From the NCBI GenBank assembly GCA_018715825.1, contig DVKU01000020.1, positions 1 to 5,925 on the forward strand: a stretch of DNA of 5,925 nucleotides. Direction: 5' to 3'. Source of the stretch: Candidatus Avacholeplasma faecigallinarum (GTDB lineage: Bacteria > Bacillota_I > Bacilli_A > Acholeplasmatales > Anaeroplasmataceae). This document shows positions 1-5,906 of the stretch, piece by piece (positions within the stretch are counted from its first letter, which is position 1; every line of letters begins with the position of its first letter). The notes under the pieces were generated by a model that had not been told where the DNA came from, searched no databases, and was given only the letters and a program-made list of their open reading frames with translations. The position numbers and the translations under genes were made by a program.

Positions 1-107
1 GTTTCATTTACATACGATGCATGAGTAAATGCCGCATCCAATAAGTCTACATCTTTAAAAGTGATGTCAAAATCTCTTTTTAACATTTCTTGTAATCCTT
101 CAATCAT
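1..107 (-). CDS. rnc: Ribonuclease III, N-terminal fragment (runs off left edge)
   Basis: Only the first 35 codons and two bases of the next are present. RNase III is a double-strand-specific endoribonuclease that matures rRNA precursors and cuts structured mRNAs. The visible part reads MIEGLQEMLKRDFDITF, then LLDAAFTHASYVNE. This matches the family N-terminus, where a short helix is followed by the AFTHxSYxNE motif that comes just before the catalytic signature; that signature lies outside the window. The ATG start is supported by AGGAG at 116-120 with an 8-nt spacer. The gene sits 153 nt after acpP, behind a terminator and its own promoter. In Firmicutes rnc is normally followed by smc and ftsY, which cannot be seen here. 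Identity rests on one conserved block plus synteny with plsX-acpP, and both agree. Confidence 0.9.
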   Translation of the reverse strand, partial: MIEGLQEMLKRDFDITFKDVDLLDAAFTHASYVNE

Positions 108-142
108 TAATACCTCTCCTTAATAAAATTAATAAATTTCAT
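107..142 (-). other. Possible 11-codon leader ORF overlapping the rnc start
   Basis: An ATG in the rnc 5' leader opens a short frame reading MKFINFIKERY. Its TAA stop shares its last A with the rnc ATG (TAATG), the arrangement typical of translational coupling. The rnc Shine-Dalgarno site AGGAG lies inside this ORF. Its own ribosome site is weak (GGA about 6 nt upstream). The leader is very AT-rich, so a chance ORF is quite possible. Reported as visible structure only, not as a demonstrated peptide. Confidence 0.25.
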
Positions 143-169
143 ATTTTCCGTTATATAAAGTAATCAATC

Positions 170-197
170 ATTATACAGTGGAGAATAAAAAATTCAA
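170..197 (-). promoter_or_regulatory. Putative sigma-A promoter for rnc
   Basis: On the minus strand the -35 hexamer TTGAAT (192-197; four of six to TTGACA) is separated by 16 nt from a perfect -10 TATAAT (170-175). The predicted transcript would start near position 163 and leave a leader of about 55 nt before rnc. The promoter lies directly downstream of the acpP terminator, which fits a separate rnc transcription unit. Spacing is one below the optimum. Confidence 0.65.
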
Positions 198-223
198 AAC
201 AACTATGACTTATTTATTATACC

Positions 224-250
224 AAAAAAGCCGGCTATATGTGCCAGCTT
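224..250 (-). terminator. Rho-independent terminator after acpP
   Basis: The minus-strand RNA would read AAGCTGGC, a 7-nt loop ACATATA, then GCCGGCTT, followed by more T (a run of six T in total). This gives an 8-bp stem, GC-rich at its core, with one G.U wobble. The G.U pair is a C/A mismatch on the other strand, so the structure favours leftward transcription. It begins 10 nt after the acpP stop codon and marks the likely end of the yloU-fakA-recG-plsX-acpP unit. Confidence 0.85.
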
Positions 251-260
251 CCATCTTAAA

Positions 261-503
261 TTATCCTTGATGACTATATATATATTTAACAGCATCACCA
301 ACAGTATGAATATTTTCAGCATCCTCATCTGGAATTTCTGCACCAAATACATCTTCCAATTCAAGGACAAATTCCACGATATCAATTGAATCTGCATCTA
401 AATCTTCTTGAAAATTTAAATTTTCTGTAATTTCATCTGCTTTTATTTCAAATCTATCCTCAATAATCTCAGAAATTTTTTCAAATATCTCTTTTTCTGA
501 CAT
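261..503 (-). CDS. acpP: Acyl carrier protein linked to plsX
   Basis: An 80-residue acidic protein of the usual ACP length. The 4'-phosphopantetheine attachment site is Ser39 in the motif [10 protein letters not shown], followed by the acidic recognition helix LELEDVFG and the segment [23 protein letters not shown] carries acyl chains as thioesters. Here the partner is likely PlsX, encoded 76 nt upstream, which exchanges acyl groups between phosphate and ACP. In Enterococcus faecalis an auxiliary ACP (AcpB) is co-transcribed with plsX and supports FabT-dependent repression by exogenous fatty acids. The DSIDIVEF form and the position next to plsX suggest this copy may be of that class, with a separate FASII ACP elsewhere if the organism has FASII (inference). 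The ATG at 503 is chosen because AGAAGG at 511-516 lies 7 nt upstream. A longer frame from a TTG at 521 would translate through that ribosome site and adds residues not typical of ACPs. Confidence 0.95.
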   Translation of the reverse strand: MSEKEIFEKISEIIEDRFEIKADEITENLNFQEDLDADSIDIVEFVLELEDVFGAEIPDEDAENIHTVGDAVKYIYSHQG

Positions 504-525
504 AAATTTGCCTTCTTTCAAATTT
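504..525 (-). promoter_or_regulatory. Stem-loop presenting the acpP ribosome-binding site
   Basis: A perfect 7-bp inverted repeat (AAATTTG and CAAATTT) encloses the 8-nt loop AAAGAAGG, which contains the acpP Shine-Dalgarno sequence. The acpP ATG follows the stem immediately. The stem is AT-rich with one G-C pair, so its stability is modest. It could act at RNA level by exposing or modulating the ribosome site, or be a DNA operator. It does not match the FabT consensus, because the spacer is too long. Confidence 0.4.
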
Positions 526-578
526 TTTACTACTTGTAGTTTACTAATTTTACTATTAAATGTCTAGCTTAGTTTAGA

Positions 579-609
579 ATTATACATTCTTGTTAAAATA
601 ATCTGTAAA
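579..609 (-). promoter_or_regulatory. Weak candidate internal promoter upstream of acpP
   Basis: A perfect -10 TATAAT (579-584) overlaps the end of plsX. It is preceded by TTTACA (604-609), five of six to the -35 consensus, but the 19-nt spacer is longer than the 17-nt optimum. It could give extra acpP transcript relative to the long operon mRNA. In such AT-rich DNA a chance match is likely. Confidence 0.22.
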
Positions 610-1581
610 TTTCGATAACATATCATTTTCTAGCATATCATTGATTTGTTTAACTGTATAATATACTGTTTCTGCATCTGATGCACCATGAGCCTTTACA
701 ACTGGGGCCTTAGCTCCCAATAATACTGCACCACCATATTGAGATGCACTCATTTTATTACGAATCTTCATAATACTTGGTTTTAATAATAAACCACCAA
801 TTTTTCCTAGTAGACCAGCTGACATTATAGTATCTTTTAAGAGATGCATAGCTGTACCGGCTGTACCTTCTATAGCCTTCAAGACTGCATTACCAGTAAA
901 GCCATCTGCTACTACTACATCGCAAACACCTTTCAAAATATCCTTTGATTCTACATTACCAACAAAATTAATACTACTATTAGCTGCTATTAAATTATGT
1001 GCTTCAAGTGTTAATTTACTTCCCTTGTGTGGCTCAGTTCCATTATTTAACAAACCTATTCTTGGATTTTTAATATTTCTAACACTTTCAGCATAATATT
1101 TTCCCAATAAAGCATATTGATATAGCTGTTCTGGCTTATTATCAGCATTAGCTCCACTATCCAAAAGATTAAATGCTCCACCTTCTTTAGCTAATACTGG
1201 TAGAGTTGACAGTAATCCTGGACGAGCAATCCCTTTTATTCTACCAACAATTAATAAACCAGCCGCTAATAATGCTCCTGTATTTCCACAAGAAAACAAT
1301 GCATCAGCCTTTCCTTCTTTTACAGCATATGCTGCTCTAACTAAAGAAGAATCTTTTTTTCTTCTAATTGCTTTAACTGGCTCATCATTCATGTCAATAA
1401 CTTCAGTAGTTTGGATAATTTCAATATTTTTATCACTTGTCAGAATTTTTCTTATCTTCTGTTCATCACCAAATAACATAAATCTGAGATCCGGATATTT
1501 ATTTCTTGCCTTTTCTACACCCCCAACTACACTTTGTGGTGCAAAATCTCCACCCATAGCGTCAACAGCAATTTTTTTCAT
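580..1581 (-). CDS. plsX: Phosphate acyltransferase PlsX
   Basis: PlsX reversibly converts acyl-ACP and phosphate to acyl-phosphate and ACP. It supplies acyl-phosphate to the membrane glycerol-3-phosphate acyltransferase PlsY, or loads ACP from FakA-made acyl-phosphate. It is a soluble, membrane-associated protein. The 333 residues match the family's usual length and carry its blocks in order: [11 protein letters not shown] at 5-15, SCGNTGAL at 97-104, LLDSGAN at 139-145, [11 protein letters not shown] at 177-187, VADGFTGN at 224-231, YGGAVLLG at 282-289 and VVKAHG at 294-299. The start is ATG 1581 rather than ATG 1590: AGGAG at 1591-1595 is 9 nt from the former but directly abuts the latter. 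The gene begins 12 nt after recG, and its ribosome site overlaps the recG stop codon, so the two are probably translationally coupled. In Bacillus fapR sits just before plsX; here recG is the direct neighbour. No frameshift or missing motif is seen. Confidence 0.97.
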   Translation of the reverse strand: MKKIAVDAMGGDFAPQSVVGGVEKARNKYPDLRFMLFGDEQKIRKILTSDKNIEIIQTTEVIDMNDEPVKAIRRKKDSSLVRAAYAVKEGKADALFSCGNTGALLAAGLLIVGRIKGIARPGLLSTLPVLAKEGGAFNLLDSGANADNKPEQLYQYALLGKYYAESVRNIKNPRIGLLNNGTEPHKGSKLTLEAHNLIAANSSINFVGNVESKDILKGVCDVVVADGFTGNAVLKAIEGTAGTAMHLLKDTIMSAGLLGKIGGLLLKPSIMKIRNKMSASQYGGAVLLGAKAPVVKAHGASDAETVYYTVKQINDMLENDMLSKFTDYFNKNV

Positions 1582-1590
1582 CTTTACCAT

Positions 1591-1595
1591 CTCCT
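1591..1595 (-). promoter_or_regulatory. plsX Shine-Dalgarno site overlapping the recG stop
   Basis: The minus strand reads GATTAGGAG. The recG stop TAG (1594-1596) supplies the first two bases of AGGAG. The 9-nt spacing favours the ATG at 1581 over the upstream ATG at 1590, which touches the site directly. The overlap suggests terminating recG ribosomes help initiate plsX. Confidence 0.75.
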
Positions 1596-3630
1596 AATCA
1601 ATAATTTCCTCTTGAGTAAACTGTCTATTCAAATGCTTGATTAATTCAAAATTCTCTTCCTTTGTTTCAAAATTAGGACTAAAAACAACATTATGAGCTT
1701 CCTCTTGAGCAACTTGTAATATATTCAAATTTACTACTGGATCCCCCACTTTAAATTCAGGTAAACCTGACTGCTTTTTCCCTAGAACTTCACCAGGACC
1801 TCGCAATTCTAAATCTTTTTGCGAAATTAAGAATCCATCATTAGTTTCCGTCATTATTTTCATACGTTCTTTACCATACTCACTCTTAGGATCTGCCACT
1901 AAAATACAATATGATTCCTTACTACCACGTCCTACCCTTCCACGAAGTTGGTGTAATTGGGCTAGACCAAATCTATCTGCATCCAAAATAATCATTACAG
2001 TAGCATTAGGAACATCTACCCCTACCTCAATAACAGTCGTAGAAACAAGGATGGAAACCTCCTTATTTTTAAAAGCTTGCATGGCCTGTTCTTTTTCATT
2101 AGCATCCATCTTTCCATGTAATAATGCTACTTTTTCAGAACCAAAGTATTCTTTTGCCTTCTCAAAAACTTCTTCTGCATTTTGTAAATCTAATAATTCA
2201 GATTCTTCTACTAAAGGGGAAATAATATAGGCTTGTGTTCCTAATTCGAGCTGCCTTTTAACAAATTCAAATACATTTTTTACTTGTTTCTTCTTAACCC
2301 AGCTTGTTTTAACAGGTTGTCTCCCTTTTGGAAGTTCATCTATTATAGACACATCCATCTCACCGTACGTAGTGATTGCTAATGTACGAGGGATAGGAGT
2401 AGCAGTCATAGCTAAAATTTCAGGATTAACTCCTTTTTTCCTTAAAATTCTTCTCTGATTAACACCAAATCTGTGTTGTTCATCAGTAATAGCTAATCCT
2501 AAATTGTGAAATTCAATATTATCTTGGATAACAGCATGTGTTCCAATGACAATATCAATATCACCATTTTTTAAATGCTTTAATAATTCTCTCTTAACTT
2601 TTACTCTGCTCAATGAAGAACTTGTCATTAAAGCTACACTTATCCCATATTGCTCAAATAAATTAGCTAATTTTTCTGCGTGTTGCTGAGCTAATATTTC
2701 CGTCGGAGCCATTAATACTGCTTGAAAACCTGCAGTTACTGTAGCATACATAGCAATTGCAGCAATAATAGTCTTACCGGATCCAACATCACCTTGTAGC
2801 AATCTATTCATATGATTTGAACTTAACATATCTGCACAAATTTCATTTACTACTCTTTTTTGTGCTTTCGTTAATTCAAAAGGCAATCCTTTAATGAACT
2901 CTTTCAATTTTTCATTATTATACTTAATCCTCAACCCCATATTTTTATGATTATCCCTTTTTAAAAGTTGAAGACCAGCTTCAAAACTAAAAAATTCATC
3001 AAATATTGCACTTCTTCTAGCCAAATCTGCCTCCTTTTTCGTCGAAGGAAAATGCATATCATGAATCATTTGCTTTCTATTCTCTAAATGATATTTTATA
3101 CGAATGCTTTCAGGAACAACATCTCTAATATAGGAATTATATTCATCATATGCTTGTTTTACTAATTGCTTAACTACACTTTCCTTGATATCTTTAGACG
3201 AACGATATACTCCCACAAAATCATTAGTCTTTCTAGAGATTATCTTTATGCCAGATAAACTTTGCCTCAAAGCATCATATTTGCCATATACAGCTAGCTC
3301 TTGTCCTGTAGTTACCTGTTTTGATATCCATGGTTGATTAAAAAACGTTACACCAATCACGTCATGATTAATTAATAACTTAAAATTTAACCTACTCTTT
3401 TTTCTACCAAATCTTACTAAAACAGGTTCAGATGCCACTATTCCTTTCAGCGTAACTTTTTCTTGACTATTTATCTCTTCTAAACTTTTGACCGCAATAT
3501 CATTATATCTAAAAGGATAGAATGTCAATAAATCTTCAATCGTATTAACTCCTAATTTATTAAGAGCCTGTATTTTCTTAGGACCAACGCCTCGTAAAAC
3601 TCCGACTGAATCACCCAAATTCACCAACAT
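1594..3630 (-). CDS. recG: ATP-dependent DNA helicase RecG
   Basis: RecG remodels stalled replication forks and branch-migrates Holliday junctions. The 678-residue product is full length. Counted from the ATG at 3630, an N-terminal wedge/OB region (about 1-240) begins with a GVGPKK helix-hairpin-helix-like motif near residue 14 and has FYPFRYND near 37-44. The helicase core follows: Walker A GDVGSGKT at 280-287, motif II DEQHRFG at 383-389, motif III MTATPIPRT at 408-416, STTVIEVGVDVP at 530-541 and motif VI QLRGRVGRG at 561-569. The C-terminal TRG-type segment includes QKDLELRGPGEVLG at 604-617. All hallmark residues are intact. The start is uncertain: GTG 3633, ATG 3630, TTG 3627 and GTG 3624 are consecutive in-frame initiation codons. 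The only ribosome site, AAAAGGGG at 3633-3640, is best spaced for the last two; ATG is given as the strongest codon. The gene lies 74 nt after fakA behind a structured leader. Confidence 0.97.
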   Translation of the reverse strand: MLVNLGDSVGVLRGVGPKKIQALNKLGVNTIEDLLTFYPFRYNDIAVKSLEEINSQEKVTLKGIVASEPVLVRFGRKKSRLNFKLLINHDVIGVTFFNQPWISKQVTTGQELAVYGKYDALRQSLSGIKIISRKTNDFVGVYRSSKDIKESVVKQLVKQAYDEYNSYIRDVVPESIRIKYHLENRKQMIHDMHFPSTKKEADLARRSAIFDEFFSFEAGLQLLKRDNHKNMGLRIKYNNEKLKEFIKGLPFELTKAQKRVVNEICADMLSSNHMNRLLQGDVGSGKTIIAAIAMYATVTAGFQAVLMAPTEILAQQHAEKLANLFEQYGISVALMTSSSLSRVKVKRELLKHLKNGDIDIVIGTHAVIQDNIEFHNLGLAITDEQHRFGVNQRRILRKKGVNPEILAMTATPIPRTLAITTYGEMDVSIIDELPKGRQPVKTSWVKKKQVKNVFEFVKRQLELGTQAYIISPLVEESELLDLQNAEEVFEKAKEYFGSEKVALLHGKMDANEKEQAMQAFKNKEVSILVSTTVIEVGVDVPNATVMIILDADRFGLAQLHQLRGRVGRGSKESYCILVADPKSEYGKERMKIMTETNDGFLISQKDLELRGPGEVLGKKQSGLPEFKVGDPVVNLNILQVAQEEAHNVVFSPNFETKEENFELIKHLNRQFTQEEIID

Positions 3631-3640
3631 CACCCCTTTT
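3624..3640 (-). promoter_or_regulatory. recG ribosome site and run of four possible start codons
   Basis: AAAAGGGG (3633-3640) is the only Shine-Dalgarno-like element before recG. It overlaps the first of four successive in-frame initiation codons: GTG, ATG, TTG, GTG. Spacing from its last G is 2 nt to the ATG, 5 to the TTG and 8 to the second GTG. The real start is therefore probably at 3630 or slightly downstream, and the difference is at most two residues. Confidence 0.5.
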
Positions 3641-3649
3641 AAAATCTAC

Positions 3650-3673
3650 TTAAAAAGGAGCAAAAGAACTCAT
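3650..3673 (-). other. Possible 7-codon leader ORF before recG
   Basis: The short frame reads MSSFAPF and stops at TAA. It has a strong ribosome site, AAAGGAG at 3682-3688, 8 nt before the ATG. This is a better site than recG's own. The ORF lies wholly in the fakA-recG gap and runs through the loop and 3' arm of the hairpin described separately. It could be a genuine leader peptide, or a by-product of the purine-rich and CTCC-bearing hairpin arms. Confidence 0.35.
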
Positions 3674-3688
3674 ATCTCCCACTCCTTT
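3654..3688 (-). terminator. Hairpin in the fakA-recG gap, terminator or attenuator-like
   Basis: The minus-strand RNA forms a continuous 14-bp stem: positions 3675-3688 pair with 3654-3667 around the 7-nt loop TATGAGT. Four of the pairs are G.U or U.G wobbles, so the long stem exists only for leftward transcription. It ends in CTCC followed by five T and then AAG, a short U tract. It looks like a weak intrinsic terminator or attenuator that would lower recG-plsX-acpP expression relative to yloU-fakA. The ribosome site and ATG of the 7-codon ORF lie in its 5' arm and loop. Confidence 0.55.
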
Positions 3689-3704
3689 AAAATAATAAAA
3701 TATT

Positions 3705-5405
3705 TTACTCAACAGAAATTAGATAAGGATAAACAGGTTGATCTCCTTCGTGGATCTCTACTTCTAAGTCATCATCGATGTCAAGAATTGCCTGCTCAAT
3801 TTCTTTAGCTTCAGCTTCATTACCATCTTCACCATAAATGATAGTTACAACTTCACTATCATCATCAAGCATTGATTCTACCATTGAAATTGCAGCAGTT
3901 TTAGAATCACTAGCAGTAACTGTAATATCTCCATCCACAATTCCCATATAATCATCCTTTTTAATTTCCTTACCATTTAGAGTTGTATCTCTAACTGCGA
4001 TCGTTACTTGACCAGATTTCACAGAAGATATATTTTCTTCCATATCTGTTACGTTATCTTCAAGATCCATATCCGGATTGAATGCAAATATTCCTGACAA
4101 TCCCTCCAAAACAGATCTAGATTGTACAACCTTAACAGGAATATCTACTAATTCAGTTGCTTGCTTAGCAGCTAGGAATATATTTTTGTTGTTAGGGAAA
4201 ATAATGAATTTCTTAGCTGAACTAGCAGAGATAATATCAACAAAATCTTGTGTACTTGGGTTCATTGTTTGACCACCATCTAAGATATCTGTTGCACCTA
4301 AACTAATAAATAAGTCTTTCAATCCTTTTCCAGAAACAACTGTTAATATTCCATAATCGCCAGCATTCTTTCTAGCATCAGCTAACTTCTTAGCTTCTAC
4401 ATCATCTTTATTATTATCTTCATCTTTTTCAAGAATAGTTTCATGTTGTAATCGCATGTTGTCAACTTTAACCTTGATTAAAGAACCGAATTCTTGGCCG
4501 TAGGATAAAACTTTGCCTGGATGTTCAGTATGTACATGAACCTTAACAACTTCATCATCCGCAATTACTAGTAAAGAGTCTCCAATTTCAGCCAAATGAT
4601 TTCTAAATTTATCGTACTCAAATTCTTGGTCTACTAAGCGCCCTGCACCTAACTTTACCATTATTTCAGTACAGTAACCATATTTAATATCCTCTGTATG
4701 TAACTGACTTTGGACACTCTTATGATGTTCAGCATTTACCATTTCGTCCATTTCTTCTACATTAGGTACATGCTCATCATCGGTAATATTTCCTGATAAA
4801 GCTTCGTAGAAACCTTCATATACAAATGTTAGCCCTTGACCACCAGAATCCACTACACCTACTTCTTTTAAAACCGGTAAAAGTTCTGGAGTTGTTGCCA
4901 ATGCTTGCTTAGCAGCTTCATAAGTTGCTTCCATAACTTCAACACAATCATCTGTATTTTTTACTGTATTTCTAGCAGCTTCAGCAGCTTTACGAGCAAC
5001 TGTTAAAATAGTTCCTTCAGTTGGTTTCATAACTGCTTTATATGCAGTCTCAACTCCACTTGTAATTGCATCTGCTAAATCTTGAGCTGTTAAATTTTCT
5101 TTTTTAGCCATACTCTTGCTAAAACCACGGAAAATTTGAGATAAAATAACACCTGAATTACCTCTAGCACCCATCAACAAACCTTTAGCTAAAGCTACTC
5201 CTAGGTCCCCTACCTTAGTAGATATTGATTCTGAAACATATTTATATCCACTAGCTAGGGATAAACTCATATTGGTTCCTGTATCACCATCAGGAACTGG
5301 AAAAACGTTTAATGAATTAATAAATTCAGCATTTTTATTTAACTTATTAGAACTTGTCAGTACCATTTTTCGGAACTCTGACTCAGTAATCTTAGCGACT
5401 TTCAA
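3705..5405 (-). CDS. fakA: Fatty acid kinase ATP-binding subunit FakA (DhaL/YloV)
   Basis: FakA phosphorylates fatty acids bound to a FakB carrier protein, giving acyl-phosphate for PlsY or PlsX. The 566 residues are of family length. The N-terminal DhaL-type domain (about 1-205) carries the Mg-ATP motif PDGDTGTNM at 38-46, GARGNSGVILSQIFRG at 79-94, KPTEGTILTV at 127-136 and DSGGQGL at 186-192. The middle domain has YCTE with Cys245 and KVHVHTEHPG with His290 and His292, matching the Cys/His/His zinc site known in Staphylococcus aureus FakA. The C-terminal DegV-like domain binds FakB and ends in YPYLISVE. An acidic linker at about 330-345 (DEDNNKDDVE) joins the parts. The start is a TTG, the first candidate after an in-frame TAG; AAGGAGG at 5417-5423 supports it with a rather long 11-nt spacer. 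The gene follows yloU by 42 nt in the same operon. fakB genes are not in the window. Confidence 0.95.
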   Translation of the reverse strand: MKVAKITESEFRKMVLTSSNKLNKNAEFINSLNVFPVPDGDTGTNMSLSLASGYKYVSESISTKVGDLGVALAKGLLMGARGNSGVILSQIFRGFSKSMAKKENLTAQDLADAITSGVETAYKAVMKPTEGTILTVARKAAEAARNTVKNTDDCVEVMEATYEAAKQALATTPELLPVLKEVGVVDSGGQGLTFVYEGFYEALSGNITDDEHVPNVEEMDEMVNAEHHKSVQSQLHTEDIKYGYCTEIMVKLGAGRLVDQEFEYDKFRNHLAEIGDSLLVIADDEVVKVHVHTEHPGKVLSYGQEFGSLIKVKVDNMRLQHETILEKDEDNNKDDVEAKKLADARKNAGDYGILTVVSGKGLKDLFISLGATDILDGGQTMNPSTQDFVDIISASSAKKFIIFPNNKNIFLAAKQATELVDIPVKVVQSRSVLEGLSGIFAFNPDMDLEDNVTDMEENISSVKSGQVTIAVRDTTLNGKEIKKDDYMGIVDGDITVTASDSKTAAISMVESMLDDDSEVVTIIYGEDGNEAEAKEIEQAILDIDDDLEVEIHEGDQPVYPYLISVE

Positions 5406-5447
5406 ATTAAAATTATCCTCCTTGGCAGTCTAGATTCCAAAATATAT

Positions 5448-5810
5448 TTAATCTCCAATAACACGTACACCTTGTACAATGACGTTAACCGACTCAGCTT
5501 TAACTCCAAGCATAGATTCTAAGTTATATTTTACTTTACTTTGTACATTACGACATACTTCAGAAATTTTTGTACCATAACCTGCAATAATATAAACGTC
5601 AATAGCTACTCCATCTTCTTGTTGGCGAACAACTACACCCTTGGAATAGTTATCACGACGTAAAATTTCATTTAAATTATCACGAATTTGATTCTTACTA
5701 GCCATGCCAACAATACCGAAAATTTCAGTAGCAGCTCCACCAACAACTGTTGCAATAACATCATTGGAAATATCAATATTACCTAATTGGTTTTGAATTT
5801 TTACAGCCAT
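5448..5810 (-). CDS. yloU: Asp23/Gls24 family envelope-stress protein (YloU-like)
   Basis: A 120-residue protein of the DUF322/Asp23 family. It is nearly always found directly upstream of fakA in Firmicutes; its biochemical role is not settled, although Asp23 relatives are membrane-associated and linked to cell-envelope homeostasis. Family features are IDISNDVIATVVGGAATEIFG at about 12-32, GIVGMASKN at 32-40, VAIDVYIIAGYGTKISEV near 68-85, and the tail VNVIVQGVRV. No signal peptide or membrane segment is seen. The start MAVKIQNQLG is chosen because AAGGAGG at 5820-5826 lies 9 nt upstream. The frame stays open to 5876, but that extension would cross the ribosome site and the promoter -10 and adds residues foreign to the family. 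It is the first gene of the operon. Confidence 0.93.
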   Translation of the reverse strand: MAVKIQNQLGNIDISNDVIATVVGGAATEIFGIVGMASKNQIRDNLNEILRRDNYSKGVVVRQQEDGVAIDVYIIAGYGTKISEVCRNVQSKVKYNLESMLGVKAESVNVIVQGVRVIGD

Positions 5811-5857
5811 AATATATAGCCTCCTTAACTGATTGGCATTCATACAAATAATTATTC

Positions 5858-5873
5858 TATCATATTTATGATA
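5858..5873. repeat. 16-bp palindrome over both divergent -10 elements
   Basis: Perfect 7-bp arms TATCATA and TATGATA flank a 2-bp centre. The palindrome supplies the TGATA part of an extended -10 on each strand, so a protein bound there would block both promoters. It is fully A/T except for one G-C pair per arm. It could be an operator, or merely the geometry of two mirror-image promoters. Confidence 0.5.
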
Positions 5874-5877
5874 CAAT
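5869..5877 (+). promoter_or_regulatory. Divergent extended -10 promoter, probably for rpmB
   Basis: Reading rightward, TGATACAAT is an extended -10 element. The -35 position at 17-nt spacing (5849-5854) reads TAATTA, a weak match. The transcript would begin near 5884 and leave the window at the right edge. In Firmicutes, rpmB (ribosomal protein L28) is commonly divergent from yloU, which makes it the likely target, but no part of it is visible here. Confidence 0.4.
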
Positions 5878-5906
5878 TAAAATCATCTTTAAACCAGAAT
5901 ATTTTA

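Larger units (their letters stand above)
5854..5882 (-). promoter_or_regulatory. Extended -10 promoter for the yloU-fakA operon
   Basis: Reading leftward, the extended -10 TGATAGAAT occupies 5854-5862. At a 17-nt spacer the -35 position holds TTTTAA (5877-5882), a poor match, so the TG extension would have to compensate. The predicted transcription start is near 5847, leaving a leader of about 37 nt with the yloU ribosome site. It overlaps the palindrome at 5858-5873. Confidence 0.5.

Noticed and set aside
216..221. Second TATAAT just after the acpP terminator
   Set aside because: At 17-nt spacing the -35 position reads GCACAT, inside the terminator stem, so there is no credible -35; the pair at 170-197 is much better.
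203..397. Minus-strand 64-codon frame overlapping acpP and its terminator
   Set aside because: It is out of frame with a clear ACP and runs through the intrinsic terminator. Its low-complexity I/L/M/K content is that of an AT-rich shadow.
504..560. FapR-type operator between plsX and acpP
   Set aside because: AGTA repeats in this stretch recall the FapR box, but no paired half-sites of the right spacing are present, and no fapR gene lies between recG and plsX.
1391..1597. Plus-strand open frame of 68 codons antisense to plsX
   Set aside because: It lies inside the conserved plsX coding sequence, has no ribosome site or recognisable family, and is the complement of well-conserved PlsX motifs.
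4078..4272. Plus-strand open frame of 64 codons antisense to fakA
   Set aside because: It is entirely antisense to the conserved FakA reading frame and has no supporting start signal or homology.
5811..5876. N-terminal extension of the YloU protein by 22 residues
   Set aside because: It would translate across the predicted -10 element and the AAGGAGG site, and the added residues do not fit the family. The start at 5810 is far better.
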